Assembly (NCBI RefSeq): GCF_030052815.1
Contig: NC_079505.1
Span: forward strand, 16,869,064 to 16,933,063
Reading direction: 5' to 3'
From: Hevea brasiliensis
Taxonomy: Eukaryota; Streptophyta; Magnoliopsida; Malpighiales; Euphorbiaceae
DNA length: 64,000 nt
The notes beneath the pieces were generated by a model that was not told the DNA's origin, ran no database searches, and was given only the letters and a program-made list of their open reading frames with translations. Shown piece after piece: positions 11,605-23,866 of this stretch (the stretch's first letter is position 1; every line of letters begins with the position of its first letter). A program made the translations under genes and the position numbers.

Positions 11605-14600
11605 TCACAACATATCAGTCAGACACTTGTGTATCCTAGTAAGAATATTGACCATGGTACTTACCTGGGGATTGTTATTGGTATTAAAACCATTAAGTAA
11701 TGTATCCCAACGAAGTTTCTGTACATCACGGCCATAGTGATTATAGCCGAGAATATACCCAGTCCGGTGCCGGAATGCTGAGACATCTGCATTGCTGAGA
11801 TCTTGATACCAAGAAGAGGAAGTAATTGATTGGCTTTGGCTACCATCTTTTTCCTCCTCATAGACAAGATGGACTCCAACCCTTATAACTTGAATACCCG
11901 AAGGCATACCTACTCCCACAAACACTTCATCGCCATCTTCCATTTTATCCACATACTTCCAATGGCTCAACCATAGATTATATGCTTGCTCTCCTGGAAT
12001 CTCGTAGAATGTTGGGCTGTAATTCCAGGATAAACCGTTATTTGTGTTCTTGATATGTGTGAAAGGTTTACCACATATCTTATAATCTGAACGAGGATTT
12101 GCAGGTTGATCAAATGCATATACAACACACAAATTCAACCCAATTATCTTATGCCCTTGAACACGATTCACATTGAAAGAAATTGAACGCCCTGCATTTT
12201 GGTAGCTGTACCATCCTGGAATCTCGCTTCCTGGAATATAAATGCTAAATATTCCACATTCGTGCAAGACCTGTGCCATTGGAATCAAAATATACATGAA
12301 ACGAGTTAATCATAAAGTGCATATATTTGATTTTATTTTATTTTTATATGTAAGTGATAATGATTTTGGTTTAAAAAATATAAAATTATATTTATTACTT
12401 TGGTTTAAATTTACTCTAAATCGCACCAAACCCGACCATACACACCTACATGGAATTGTAGGAATTTAGGAAATGAAATGGAATTTAGAAAGGGTGAGAC
12501 AGAACCTGGACTGAAGTTGTTCTTAGAGTTCCTGTTAAGCAATTAACCATTTGCACCTGAAAGCTTTCCAAGGATTCCAAATTGAACATGCCCAAAGCAG
12601 TGATCATCTCCATGTCAATGTTTCTTATGGGTTGTAATTTGAATGCACCTTCAACTTCATCAAGATTTTCACAGCCATAAGATCTGAAAATCAATCTTCT
12701 GAACAAGTTAGGTAAGTTTGTAATTCGTTCCAGTGACCTACAATGGTTCACATCCAATTCCTTCAGAGTTGGGGGAAGCTCTGGAAGATATTGCAATCTT
12801 TCGCAGTGGTCTAACAGAAGAGATCGAAGCGAAGTGAGGCTGCTAATACTTTCTGGCAGAGCATGAATTGGGTTACCACCAAGGTTCAAATGTTGCAAGG
12901 AAGGTAGCATGCTAAGATCTTTGGGAATATGATCATCTAACAGATTACAATTAGCAAGGCTTAGAGTTACCAAAGTCCTTGGTAAAAAGGTGAATGAAAA
13001 TTTCATTGATTTTGGGCCTTTTCTTGGTGATAACCAAGAATGGAAGGTTGAATCCCAAGATGTAGCAGACAAGAAGTTGAGTTTACTTGCATCATCTGAG
13101 GTAGAGTTTAGTTGATTAATGGAATTACCATCAACAACAAGAACCTTCAAATTCATTTCTGCTAGCACTTTGGGTAGCTCATCGAGTTCTAAGCAACCGG
13201 ATAAAACTAGTTCCTCAAGTGATTTCAGGCTTGCAAGTTTCCTTGGAAGCTTCCTGAGATTCTTGCAATCTCTTAGATTTAATAAAACTATTCTCTGGAG
13301 AACTTCAATAGATTCATCAATCTCAACCAAGTTTATGCAGTCTTGGAGTATCAATCTCTCGAGATTAGGTAGTCCTCTGAAGTTGGGGGTCGTAACAAGA
13401 AAATGCGAATGGCTGAGGTTCAGGATCTTCAAGTTTGGAAGATTCTGAAAATGGATGAATGGAAGAAAGAAGCAACCAATAACAAAATCAGATTCTCTAT
13501 ATATATAAAATTCAGAAACTGAAAGGAGTAGAAGAAGAAGAAGTTAGCATCATACCCTGTTCCTTTCCCAGAGACATTTGAGATAGCTATGCGGCATTTC
13601 AAGAACAGCTAGCTTTTCCAGATCAAAACTGATTGGTATAGATTTCAAAGAAAATCCACGCCAACTCAACCATACCAAATTTTTAGGGAAATCTTCATAG
13701 CTTCCTTTGAGTTTTACATTGCAAAGTTGGAGTAATTTAAGCCTCTGCATCTTTGCCAATCCTTCTAACTTCAATTCCACCTCATTTGGTGGGCTGAAAG
13801 TAAGGGCCTTCACTGCTTCTGAACCCTGCTTTGGTGCAAAAAAAAAAAAATTTGAAAATATGATCAAGCACAAAGATATAAATATATACTTGAAAATGGA
13901 TGCATCTCTTACAGTATTTTCTTTCAAGGCAGTAAGTGCATCCCCATGGTTCCACAATCTGCTGCGTTTTCCAGGATCTTCAGGCGATTCCTGGCGAACA
14001 ATTTCTCGTCCCATGTCTCTAATTAGCTGATGCATCATTATCTGCTTGTGTTCATTGACTGTTATAAGACACCTATCAATGAGATTCTGAAGCCCAACAA
14101 CTGTGTAGAAACCACATTCATCTAGTATTTTGACAACATAATCTTTATCCATTCCCACGAAAAAGCAAGCTATGTCGAGGAATATGTTCTTATCATGATC
14201 ATCTTGAAGCGAATCACAACTTATTCTCAGAATTTTTTGAATCTTGCCATCAGGGATTTCTTCCAACTTTCTTAATTCACTTTCCCATAGATCTACCCTT
14301 TTTCCTCGAAGTGAAGAAGCCAAAACCTGAAGAGCCAATGGTAGTCCACTGCAGTAGTTTACTACCCTTTTAGAGACCTTGACAAAACCTTCAGGAGGAT
14401 GATCTTGGCCAAATAAATGCCAACTAAAGAGCTGCATTGATGAATCATCATCCAATTCCATAATTTTAAGTATCAAGCAACCTTCATAATTAACATTAAA
14501 CAAACTTGCATATCTAGTTGTTATGATTATTTTACTTCCTGGGTATAACCATTTCTGCATTCCAATGATGGCATTGAATTGATCGATATGATCGACATCA

Positions 14601-15846
14601 TCAAGAACAATAAGAACTCTCCTGCAACATATAGCTTCCTTGACCTTAATGATTCCTTCATCTACATTGTAAATATTGATTGGTTGGTCTTTTAGGATAT
14701 CAGACAGAAGTTGTCTTTGTATGTGAAGCAAACCATTGAGCTGTTCAGAAGTTTCTTTAATGTTTGCAAGAAAGCTTCTTCCTTCAAAATTGTCATAGTT
14801 CATGTTATAAACTGTTTTTGCAATGGTTGTCTTCCCCACCCCTCCAATTCCATAAATTATCATTATCCTGGTATTGGTTGACACATCTTGTAACCAAATA
14901 TTAATTCTTGCAACATCAAAATCTATTCCAACCAAATAGGGGGAAACATTCAGCACCTTGCGACTCAGTTTACTCCTAATATCTTTCACAATATTTCGAA
15001 TAAATGGGGCCTCATATCTACAAATCAAATTTGCAATCAAAGCAAACAAGTAAATAAATATATTTAGTCAATTGAATATGCACACTTTTTTTTATTCATT
15101 GACTCCAATTATAACTTGAACCTAAAACCTCAAAGAGACACTCCAGTCACTGGGTTAAAACTCATGGATTTGTGGGAAATTCTCACCTAGACCCGGTCTA
15201 CATGGATCCAAGATACAAGAACCACCAATGTATTTAATAAGTGGATTCCATCATACATTTTATATCTTAAGTCCATATAAACCTGGTCTAAGCAAGAAAA
15301 ATCATATCGAAACACTTAGTTTTCCCACAATACCAAAATAGAGGTTTCAGATTTGAGTACTCTAATTAAAGAAATCTTGGTGAACATGGAAAGATACAAC
15401 AAAGATAGCCAATGAATAAATGTTAATACAATTTTTAACTAATTTCAATATTTTTCATAATTTTTTCCTTCATTCTTAGCTTTTTTGTTAATTAGATTAT
15501 GTTATGACAAGCACACAAATTTAAGACACACATAATCGCATAATAACACAATATATAAAAAAGAAAAAAATAACATAAAATTTAACATGGTTAGATCATA
15601 AGGTTTACGTCCACAGAAAATACAAGAGAAAAAAGTTCTGTGAAAAAGAGTTTACTCAGAATCCTCAAACTCTAACTTAAGTATGTTTCGGTAATATCTC
15701 AAAAATCTACCACCCATGCCCTCCACTGCCAACACAAACCTCACTTTTTATTTTAATATGTTGTAGCACGAAACTTTTTGTGAGGTCACAATTTGATTCA
15801 TGAAGATATATTTAAAATTCAAGCTACATAAAAATAAAAATAACAA

Positions 15847-15885
<39 letters not shown>

Positions 15886-16521
15886 TCATGAGGCTTCGGC
15901 TGAGATTCAACACATACAATCATAATTTAACTATTAGCATCATTATGAATCAGATTCGATCAAAAGCTTTTGAGTTTTAAAAGAAGTACTCTGAGTCAAG
16001 TAAAAAAAATTATGCAGGGGAATGCAGGGCAATTACCTGTCCTGTAAAACAAAACCTCCAAGGTCTGCAACTTCTCTAAGAGCTGCTCTCCATCCCTCCA
16101 CCCTATTCATCTCCTCCATGAAATACTGTTCATGTGCAGCAAATATTTCACCAAATCTTCCACTCTGTTCAGAGACTTCTGTTGGATCCACATCGTAGAA
16201 GACTGGCACCACAATGTGCTCAACAGTTCTGCTACGTTTCGTGATCATCACAAGTTCATCTAGGCACCATCTGGAAGAGGCATAGCCATTGGAGAACACA
16301 ATTATGGATAATCTTGATTCTTCTATAGCTTTCTTGATTCCTATCTCAATGTTTTCACCTTTCTTAAGTTCATCATCATCTCTGAAAGTGTGAATTCCTG
16401 CTTGAATCAAAGCTGTATAGAGGTGATCAGTAAATTTCTTACGAGTATCCTCACCTCTAAAACTCAAGAACACATCATAATTGCATCCAGATGAGGCTTC
16501 CTGTGCCTTTGCTTTAGCCAT
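11605..16521 (-). CDS. TIR-NBS-LRR (TNL) immune receptor, five exons
   Basis: Exons (minus): 16521-16037, 15017-13913, 13825-13556, 13444-12506, 12270-11605, all joined by GT-AG introns that keep frame, giving about 1154 aa. The TIR domain (~14-155) has DVFLSFRGEDTR and SRWCLDEL, whose Glu is the NADase residue known in TIR receptors. NB-ARC has the P-loop GIGGVGKTT (~218-226), kinase-2 LIVLDDVD (~297-304), IIITTR (~324-330), GLPLAL (~386-391) and an MHD-position motif reading MHQ (~490-492). LRRs fill exons 3-4. Exon 5 carries the post-LRR C-JID (IPGSEIPGW). Such proteins sense pathogen effectors and trigger EDS1-dependent immunity. I see no stop or frameshift. A strong donor (GTAAGT, 11664) inside exon 5 suggests an alternative end (PQ then a further exon). 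The duplicated upstream region lies at 19056-20600. Confidence 0.9.
15847..15885. repeat. (ATT)n microsatellite in TNL intron 1
   Basis: About 13 ATT units within the intron between the TIR and NB-ARC exons (16036-15018). Confidence 0.95.
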
Positions 16522-17900
16522 TGAATAAGGAAATTAGAACTCTCAAGAATAATGAGGATACAAGTTGAATGCAAGAAACATTTCTATAACATATATGTGC
16601 ATTTGCTTTACTTGCATATTTCTTTCACATTGCTAAGAACTTTCCCTTGTAGTTGACTTTCAGCATTCAAGCATTCTTGTCTATATTGTATATAATAGTT
16701 GACCCAATATATATGCATTAGACAAGTTGAACTTTTTTAATGATATATTATAGATGAGTTTTCTTGGATGGTACTAAATTCAACTCTTCCATTTAATAAA
16801 GTTTTAAGGGCATGTTCACTCGTAGAAAATTGAAACATTTTTTTGAAAAAAAAAATATAAGAAAATTGAAAAAAAAAATTCGTGTTTATATATATCAATT
16901 TTTCCAATAGAGAATTAAAAAACTAGTTTTCAATTTTTTATCATTAACTAAGATTTGGAAAGCAGTGTTAACTTTCACTGTTTCCTTTTATAACAAAAAT
17001 TCTATTGTTTAACTGTTTTCAAATGGAAAACAATGACTTTTTTATAATTAAATTATGCTATAATTTTTTTAAGTAAAATTAAATAATTATTTAAAAAATA
17101 TTTATTTATATTTTTAAAAATAATCATATTATTATAAAATAAATAAATAACGCATTAAAAATTTTAAATATATTTTATAATGATTTATTTTTTTTTAATT
17201 ATGATAGATATGAATAATTTTTTTTATTTATTTGAATTAGAAAATTGTTTTGTTGCAGGTTAATATGATTTTCATATTTTTCTTTATTTTAATAGCATAT
17301 AAAATATTCTATTAAAGCTTAAAGCTCAGATTTATTGTAGGGTAACATGTTTTAATTGACTTTGTTAATTTAAATTTAAAATAAAAATAAGTGAATAAAA
17401 TTAATTTTTTAAAAAAATATTTTATTTTGAAAAGATTCGCAACCTATAAATTAGTTCAAAATTCTTTTTTGAAAGCAATGATAAATCAATTTCAAAATGA
17501 TATTATCCTAATTCATTCAAAAAAATAAAACTAAAAAATCTAATTTAATCTTGCCCAACTCTACCCATTTACGAATCAAGCAACGCAAATGGGAGGATTC
17601 CTTTCATTCTTGAGACTTTTCAAGTCAAAAAAAGATGGTATTACTTCAATATTTCACGAACTGTAGGTTATTCAATCGGGAATATTGACTTTCTTTTAAC
17701 ATTGAGTGTACATTAAGAGTTAGCCACCATTGAAAGAAAATGCCAAAGTTTGAACATTTAGTTCAGACTCAAGCTGTTTTCTGCAGTTTTATATACGTTG
17801 ATATGTTTTAAGCAGATTTAATTTATCATATTCAATTAGTGATATTTTTAAGAGAATTTTCACTAATTTTTTAATTAAGGATAAGATGCGGTAATTTATA
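16522..17900 (-). promoter_or_regulatory. TNL upstream region, duplicated copy A
   Basis: This is the sequence upstream of the TNL start codon. Several blocks recur in the same order at 19056-20600: the first codons and 5' leader (16490-16720), the ATTCAACTCTTCCATTTAATAAA block (~16780), an AAAAGATTCGC block (~17430) and the GCTCAAGCTG...TTTAAGCAGATTTAATTTATCATATTCAATTAGT block (~17770-17845). Conservation of non-coding blocks marks it as part of an old tandem duplication. Core promoter elements are not resolved. Confidence 0.6.
16808..17290. mobile_element. AT-rich MITE-like repeat, family shared with 63064-63652
   Basis: Starts near GGGCATGTTCACTCGTAGAAAATTG and shares a long block with 63180-63480 (CTAGTTTTC...TTTCCTTTTATAAC...GAAAACAATGACTTT...AAATTAAATAATTATTTA). 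It is absent from the second copy of the TNL upstream region, as expected of an insertion. No protein is encoded, and the right end is poorly defined. Confidence 0.5.
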
Positions 17901-19055
17901 TGTATTCTGCATAATGCTCAGATGGGTCTTAGTTTGTTGTTGAGACTCTTTGAGAATTTGGAGGAATTTCTTTAGAAATTCTAGGATTCAATTCTTGCAT
18001 TCTAGACATCTTAATTGATACCATTAATTCTAGATTTTTAGTCTTGTTTCTAAACTTCAAATTTCTTGTCATATTTATCTGTAGGGGTTCCTACTTCACA
18101 TGTAGGTCTTAAGGACACTTTTGTTGGTTAGCTGGTTTCCTTTTCGGTTCATTTTCCTCCAATGCCAAGTGAGAGGATAAACATGTAACATTGTTATTTT
18201 CATTAAATGTACATGTTTGTATATTATTTTTGTTATGCAAAAATGGGAATGGACAATGGGCCTATATTAGGTGTTGCCACTTGGGATAGTTATATACGTG
18301 CATGTATGACCAATATTTTTATCGCTCTTGGACGAAAGATTTCAACGTTGCTCTCAGGTTGTCAATATTTTTATTTTATTGTGTTTGAGATGTCAATATC
18401 ATCTATAAGAAGCATGTTATAAATGTATACAGATATTACAGATTTTATGATATTTCAAGAAATTATTCTTGCAACATCATTATGGCATATATTTTTATTT
18501 CAGTTTAATTATGTTAATTTGAAATGATAACGTATTTTAGCTTACCATATGATATTATTGACTATCGAAACCTTCTACTCTTCCTTGTTATTTATTTATT
18601 GGCTCAATGAATTCATACTCACCCTTTTATTTTTAATATTTTATTTTCTTTTGGTGATCCCAGTTTAGCAGTTCTTGTTTCCATAACTTATCCTTTATCT
18701 TTATCAGGTTTCGAGTTTAGAGGAGGTCGGGCTGCTCTTCTAGCAATTCACATTTCTTCTTGGATTTTTGGCATACATATGGACACAAAGTTTATGATAA
18801 CTAGAAATCTATTTTTATTATATTTCTTGATCCTCGCTAAGAGAAAAAATATCTATAATTATATTTTTTTATGTTCTTAATTAAATTAAAATTACTTTCA
18901 GTTGATTGTGATAAGAATGTCAAATAAATACTATCCATGTTATCATTTTACCAAGTGTTTATATTTTATTAATAATGTTTTGGGGAAACTCTATCAATTT
19001 TTCAAGTTACATTCGTCTCTATAAGTTAAAAACAAGTGTGACATATCAAAATGTG
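17900..19055. other. Spacer between the two TNL upstream copies; no gene seen
   Basis: It contains only short unrecognised frames. If the second TNL was lost by deletion, the break lies at the right edge of this stretch, next to the relic start codon at ~19089. Confidence 0.55.
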
Positions 19056-19089
19056 AAGGATGAGGCTTCCTGTGCCTTTGTTTTAGCCA
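19056..19089 (-). pseudogene. Relic of a second TNL gene: start codon and first ~10 codons
   Basis: The minus strand from 19089 reads MAKTKAQEAS, matching the first residues of the intact TNL (MAKAKAQEAS) with one change. After that, similarity stops and unrelated AT-rich sequence follows. The matching leader and upstream blocks continue to the right to about 20600. So the body of a tandem paralogue has been deleted, leaving only its promoter and N-terminus. Confidence 0.78.
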
Positions 19090-20600
19090 TTGAATAAGGA
19101 AATTAAAACTCTCAAGAATGATGAGGAGACAAGTTGAATACAAGAAACATTTCTATAATATATATGTGCCTTGGCTTTACTTGCATATTTCCTTCGTTTT
19201 CCTATGAACTTTCTGAGAAAGTGTAGTTGACTTTATGCATCAGACAAATTGAACTTTTGAATGATATATTTTAGATTAATTTTCTCACCATACTAAATTC
19301 AACTCTTCCATTTAATAAAAATTTAAACCTCTACAATGATCTTAATCTAAGAATAAACTCTATCTGCTTCTATTTTTTAATCAAGTAAATGAGACAAATT
19401 TTGATATGATCAATTAAATCGAACCAATTCCATTCGATTAAAAGCGGTTTAATTATAATATGTTCAGCCTACGTAAAATTTAAACTATTCAAATTATCTA
19501 ATTTAAAGCTGAACTATTTTAATTGACATTATTAATTCAAAATTTGAAACAATAATCATAAATGTATAAAATTAATCTTCCAAAAAATATTTTAGTTGAA
19601 AAGATTCACGATCTATAATTTAATTTAAAATTTTTTTAAAACTATGATAAGTCAAATTTAGGGGTATAAACGAATTGAGCTGAGCCGAGTTTTGAAAAGT
19701 TTAAATTTAATTTGTCAAAATTTTTTTTAACTCGAGCTTAACTCGTGTCAAGCTCCGACTAAATATCCATAAGCTCAAGTTTGGCTCATTTAGAAAACAA
19801 GTTCTAAATGAGCGAAGCCAAACCAAGCTTTTATCGAGCTGACTCTCGAATAATTTGTGAATAGCTCGACTCATTTATAGAGTGAGTTTTAGATTTAGAG
19901 ATATGAAGTTTAAATTACGTAATTTTGATTAACTCTTTTATATATATATATAAACTTAATTTTGGTAAAAAATTAAATTTAAATTACAAATAATTATATT
20001 TAATAAATATATTTTATATATTATAATTTTAAACAATATATTATTTTTACAATATTCATAAATAAAATGATAAATATTTATAGTATAATAAAATATAATA
20101 ATTAATATAAATATTTTTACAAATGAATCTATTCACGAGCCTGCTATCCAGAACACTATGAAATTTGAGTTTTTATTTATTTAACGAGTCTAAAAATTAA
20201 ACTCAAACTCGACTCATTTTCTAAACTAGCTGAACTAAGCCAAACCAAATTAAATCGAATCAAACTTTTATTAAATCAAACCTTGACCAGCCAAACCAAA
20301 TTAACTCATTTGCACCACCAGTCAAATTAACTCCTAAATCAAAATGATATTACCCTAATTCATTGAGTGTAGGTTGAAACTAGACCACCATTCAAATAGG
20401 CATTGAAAGAACATGCTGGTTGCAAAATGCCAAAAATTTAACATTTAGTTCAGGCTCAAGCTGTTATCTGCAGTTTTACATACATTGAAATGTTTTAAGC
20501 AGATTTAATTTATCATATTCAATTAGTAATAGTTTTAAGAGAAATTTCACTAATTTTTTAATTAGTTACCCTTAATTATTTCTATAAATGAAGGACGAGG
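19090..20600 (-). repeat. Duplicated TNL upstream region, copy B
   Basis: Collinear with 16522-17900. Matching blocks include the 5' leader (GAATAAGGAAATTAAAACTC), the ACTAAATTCAACTCTTCCATTTAATAAA block (~19290), and the TTTAAGCAGATTTAATTTATCATATTC block (~20490). It differs by the insertion at 19659-20319 and by lacking the repeat found at 16808-17290 in copy A. Confidence 0.75.
19659..20319. mobile_element. MITE inserted in the duplicated TNL upstream region
   Basis: A ~661-bp non-coding, AT-rich insert with related ends (left TAGGGGTATAAACGAATTGA, right reverse complement GGTGGTGCAAATGAGTTAA). Its inside has the GAGCTGAGCC/GAGCTCGA-type words common in plant MITEs. It is flanked by a direct repeat AGTCAAATT (19650-19658, 20320-20328), and the equivalent place in copy A (~17482) is uninterrupted. 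The 9-bp duplication suggests a Mutator-like source. Confidence 0.65.
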
Positions 20601-21292
20601 TGTGATAATTCGATTTGTAACTAAACAGATCGAATCAATCAGTTGTGAACGTAGGAAACAATAATATCCAACCACGAGAATTTATTTATGTGAAAATTTA
20701 ATTCATCATTTGTTATAAATTAAAAAAATATATATATCAATATTTAATCTCTACACACTTCTTTCTCCCGTGTAATCTCTACCGTAGGATTACAGGGCCA
20801 AACCTGAAATCCTAAGGTACGATGAATTCATTCTTTAAATGAAACCGATACACATATAATAATTTTATTATAATGGTTAGTTAGGATAAAATTTATATGG
20901 AACTTATCATAATTAATTATTATAATGAAATTATTATATATATGTAATGATAAATTGTTATACATCACAAGTTATTAAGGTTGAATCATATGAGAAATAG
21001 GCCGTTTGGGTAAAACTAATTCTTAAAAATTGATTTGCCTTGAGGATTAACTTATTAATCTCTTACTAAAGTTATTCCTTAATAATGTGGGATCGCAACA
21101 ATACCCCATACTTAGAGAACTAATGTCTTTATTGATCATGACCACATTAATCACAGTTAGCATCCTACACATCAAATAACCTATCTTTATACAATAAGTC
21201 TAGGCTACAATATCGACTCTCTTAAAATGAGACAGACTTTGACACTAATTAATATATATCACCATGCACTACAAATTATTAATGTAACGATC
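20600..21292. other. Spacer, possibly old retrotransposon remnant; no gene seen
   Basis: Moderately AT-rich with no convincing frame. Words such as CTCCCGTGTAATCTCTACCGTAGGATTACAGGGCC look like decayed LTR sequence, but I cannot place it in a family. Confidence 0.35.
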
Positions 21293-22192
21293 GGGCTCTA
21301 ACCACTAGAGGAATTGTCCGCTTTGGCCATAAGCCTCACGGTTTTGTCCTATAGGTGGAATGGAGAACTTCCAAGGAGGTCACCCATCCTAGGATTTCTC
21401 TCAAGCGAACACACTTAACCCTGGAGTTCTTCCAACTCTCCAGGCCATTCCACCAAAAGGCACCTCTAGTGATTAATTCCCCCATTTTATATATCATTAC
21501 TTTTTGAACCCAAGACCATCTCCGTGCTTTGCCGATGTGGGATTTGCCTAAGGGACCTTTCTCCCCCCCTTTCGGGACTCTGTGTCCTCGCTGAGGTTTG
21601 CCCCACCATCGCTCAAGAGGTCACGCGAGTGGCTCTGATACTAATTGTAACGATTGGGCTCCAACCACTAGAGGAATTGTTCACTTTGGCCATAAGCCTC
21701 ATGGTTTTGTCCCATAGGTGGAATGGAGAACTTTCTAGGAAGTCACCCATCCTAGGATTTCTCTCAAGCGAGCACGCTTAACCTTGGAGTTCTTCCAACT
21801 CTCCAAGCCATTCCACCAAAAGACGCCTCTAGTGATTAGTTCCCCCATTTTATATATCATTACTTTTTGAACCCAAGACCAACTCCATGCTTTGCCGATG
21901 TGGGATTTGCCTAAGGGACCTTTATCACCCCCTTTCGAGACTCAACGCTCTCATTGAAGTTTGCCCCACCATCGTCCAAGAGGACACGTGAGCGGCTCTG
22001 ATACCAATTGTAACGATCGGGCTCCAACCACTAGAGGAATTGTCCGCTTTGGCCATAAGCCTCACGGTTTTGTCCCATAGGTGGAATGGAGAACTTCCCA
22101 GGAGGTCACCCATCCTAGGATTTCTCTCAAGCGAGTACGCTTAACCCTGGAGTTCTTCCAACTCTCCAGGCCATTCCACCAAAAGGCGCCTC
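21293..22192 (-). mobile_element. Cassandra TRIM array, three LTRs and two internal domains, last LTR truncated
   Basis: Minus orientation. LTRs lie at 21293-21557, 21646-21920 and 22009-22192 (cut off), separated by two 88-bp internal regions (21558-21645, 21921-22008). Each internal region contains the tRNA-Met primer-site complement (GGCTCTGATACYAAT) and a purine-rich tract. Each LTR holds a segment derived from 5S rRNA (minus strand GTTAAGCGTGCTCGCTTGAGAG...CTAGGATGGGTGACCTCC), the hallmark of Cassandra elements. Those segments carry the 5S internal polymerase III promoter boxes. An LTR-internal-LTR-internal-LTR layout arises by unequal recombination. No proteins are encoded. Confidence 0.88.
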
Positions 22193-23830
22193 TTTTTTTT
22201 TTTTTCTCAACCAGTTCTGTACTCATCTTTTTTCATCTCATATACCGCCTCCTTCTCATTTCTATCTATTATCTTTGATATGATCCTTTTCGGTTGATAA
22301 TCTACCATAACCTTATGGTTCAAAAGGTTGGTGACAAGCATGTCATCTTCTAATCCATCTTTCGGTATCCTCTTTTTAACAGGAGATATAATGTATATAT
22401 AGGGGTGAATATAATTAGGGTCTAGCAATACATACTTAAAGGTATTATAATTAGGAAATGTACCTCTAATAACGTCTACCAGATTTGGCTCCTCTCGAGT
22501 CATAGCGTACATACGGGGTGCTACTCCAACCTTGGGCAGTTCTGTAATCTCAGAAGCCCTCTATGATGTACCAGCTATCTCAAGCCTCACAGGTCTTCTA
22601 CCCCTTTTCACTATTGGGGCAGACCTCTCAGTCAGTGGTAGTGTAGTGAGAGCACTCTCCTGTGGACAACTTCGTATGAAATGATCTGTAGACCCACATC
22701 TGAAACATCTACCAGTCAACAGTCGACACTCCCCTCTGTGTATCCTGCCACAGTGGGTACATTCTGCACCAAATTGATTCTCTTGTTCTGCATCGGGAAC
22801 AAGCTATAGATACTCTAGACTGGCCCCTCTGGCCTTGTGTATGGCTCTGTGAACCCTTATGCTTCTTACTACTAGTAACTGGTGCACTAAACTGGCCCTG
22901 TCCAGGACCTCTCTTGCATTGCCTATCCTTTCTGGACTGCTCTTCATTTCTGACTCTCTCCACATCAAGGGCTGATGCTACCAATAGGGAGAAATCTGTG
23001 AAGTGGTGAGATGTAACTATTAGTCGGATGTTATCATTCAGTCCATCCTCAAACCTTCTGCACTTATCAACCTCTGTAGGCATTAGCTCTAATGCATATT
23101 CACTAAGTCTCACGAATTCCCGCTCATATTCGGAGACTATAAGTTGCCTCTGCCTCAGTACCAGGAATTCTCTCTTTCTAGCCTCCAAGTACACATGGCT
23201 GATGTATTTCTTTCTGAATTCAGCCAGAAAGAACTCTCAGGTGATCTGTGCAGGCTGTACTACTCTAGATACTGTCACCCACCATCTATATGCATCCTCC
23301 TGTAGCAATGACAGAGCACATTCCAAGCTGCCTGGGTGCGGTAACCTGTAATACCCTCTTTGTCCTCTCTAGCCAATACTCTGCTGCGACTGGATCATCA
23401 TCCCTCTTACCTCTGAAGTCAACTGCCCCATACTTCCGCAGTCTCTCTAGTGGAGATCTGTGTACAGGTTGCGGCTGTGGGGGTGGAGGTGGCTATACAG
23501 GTGGTGGTGGTGGTGGTGGTGGCTATGGCTATGGAGGTGGCTGTGGCTGAGGAATGGCTCCGGCGACCTAACGGAATAGCTGTGTCATCTGTTCATATAA
23601 GGCCTGCTTTGCCCTACTCACAGTACCTCGAGATGACTCTGCTCTACTACCACTTCTCCCCCTACTAGGAGCAGGTGCGTGACTCTCTACTTCCTCCTCT
23701 ATCAGTCCTAGAGGTCCGTGCTCTGAAGGATCAGATGCCATCGATCCTATAAAACAGACAAAGAACATATCTGCATTGGTGTCACCTCGACTCTATCTAA
23801 AGGCTCATGCATGTGATGCAACTATTTCTT
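22193..23830 (-). pseudogene. gag: Chromovirus gag-protease fragment ending in a poly(A) tract
   Basis: On the minus strand it starts near ATG 23741 ([13 protein letters not shown]), passes a Pro/Gln-rich region and the gag core (YLEARKREFLVLRQ...VSEYEREFVRLSEYA), then zinc-knuckle remnants (CTHCG.....EC and CFRCGSTDHFIRSC, ~22667-22760) and a decayed protease (VYAMTREEP...LLDPNYIHPYI where D-S-G is expected). Several frameshifts break it. It ends in 13 A (T on plus, 22193-22205) that abut a truncated Cassandra LTR. A gag-PR piece ending in poly(A) looks like a retroposed partial transcript rather than an ordinary integrated element. Confidence 0.75.
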
Positions 23831-23833
23831 TCT

Positions 23834-23834
23834 A

Positions 23835-23866
<32 letters not shown>

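Noticed and set aside
23290..23668. Gly-rich plus-strand frame (GGGGGGGGYGYGGG) that could pass for a glycine-rich protein
   Set aside because: Antisense of the Pro/Gln-rich region of the gypsy gag.
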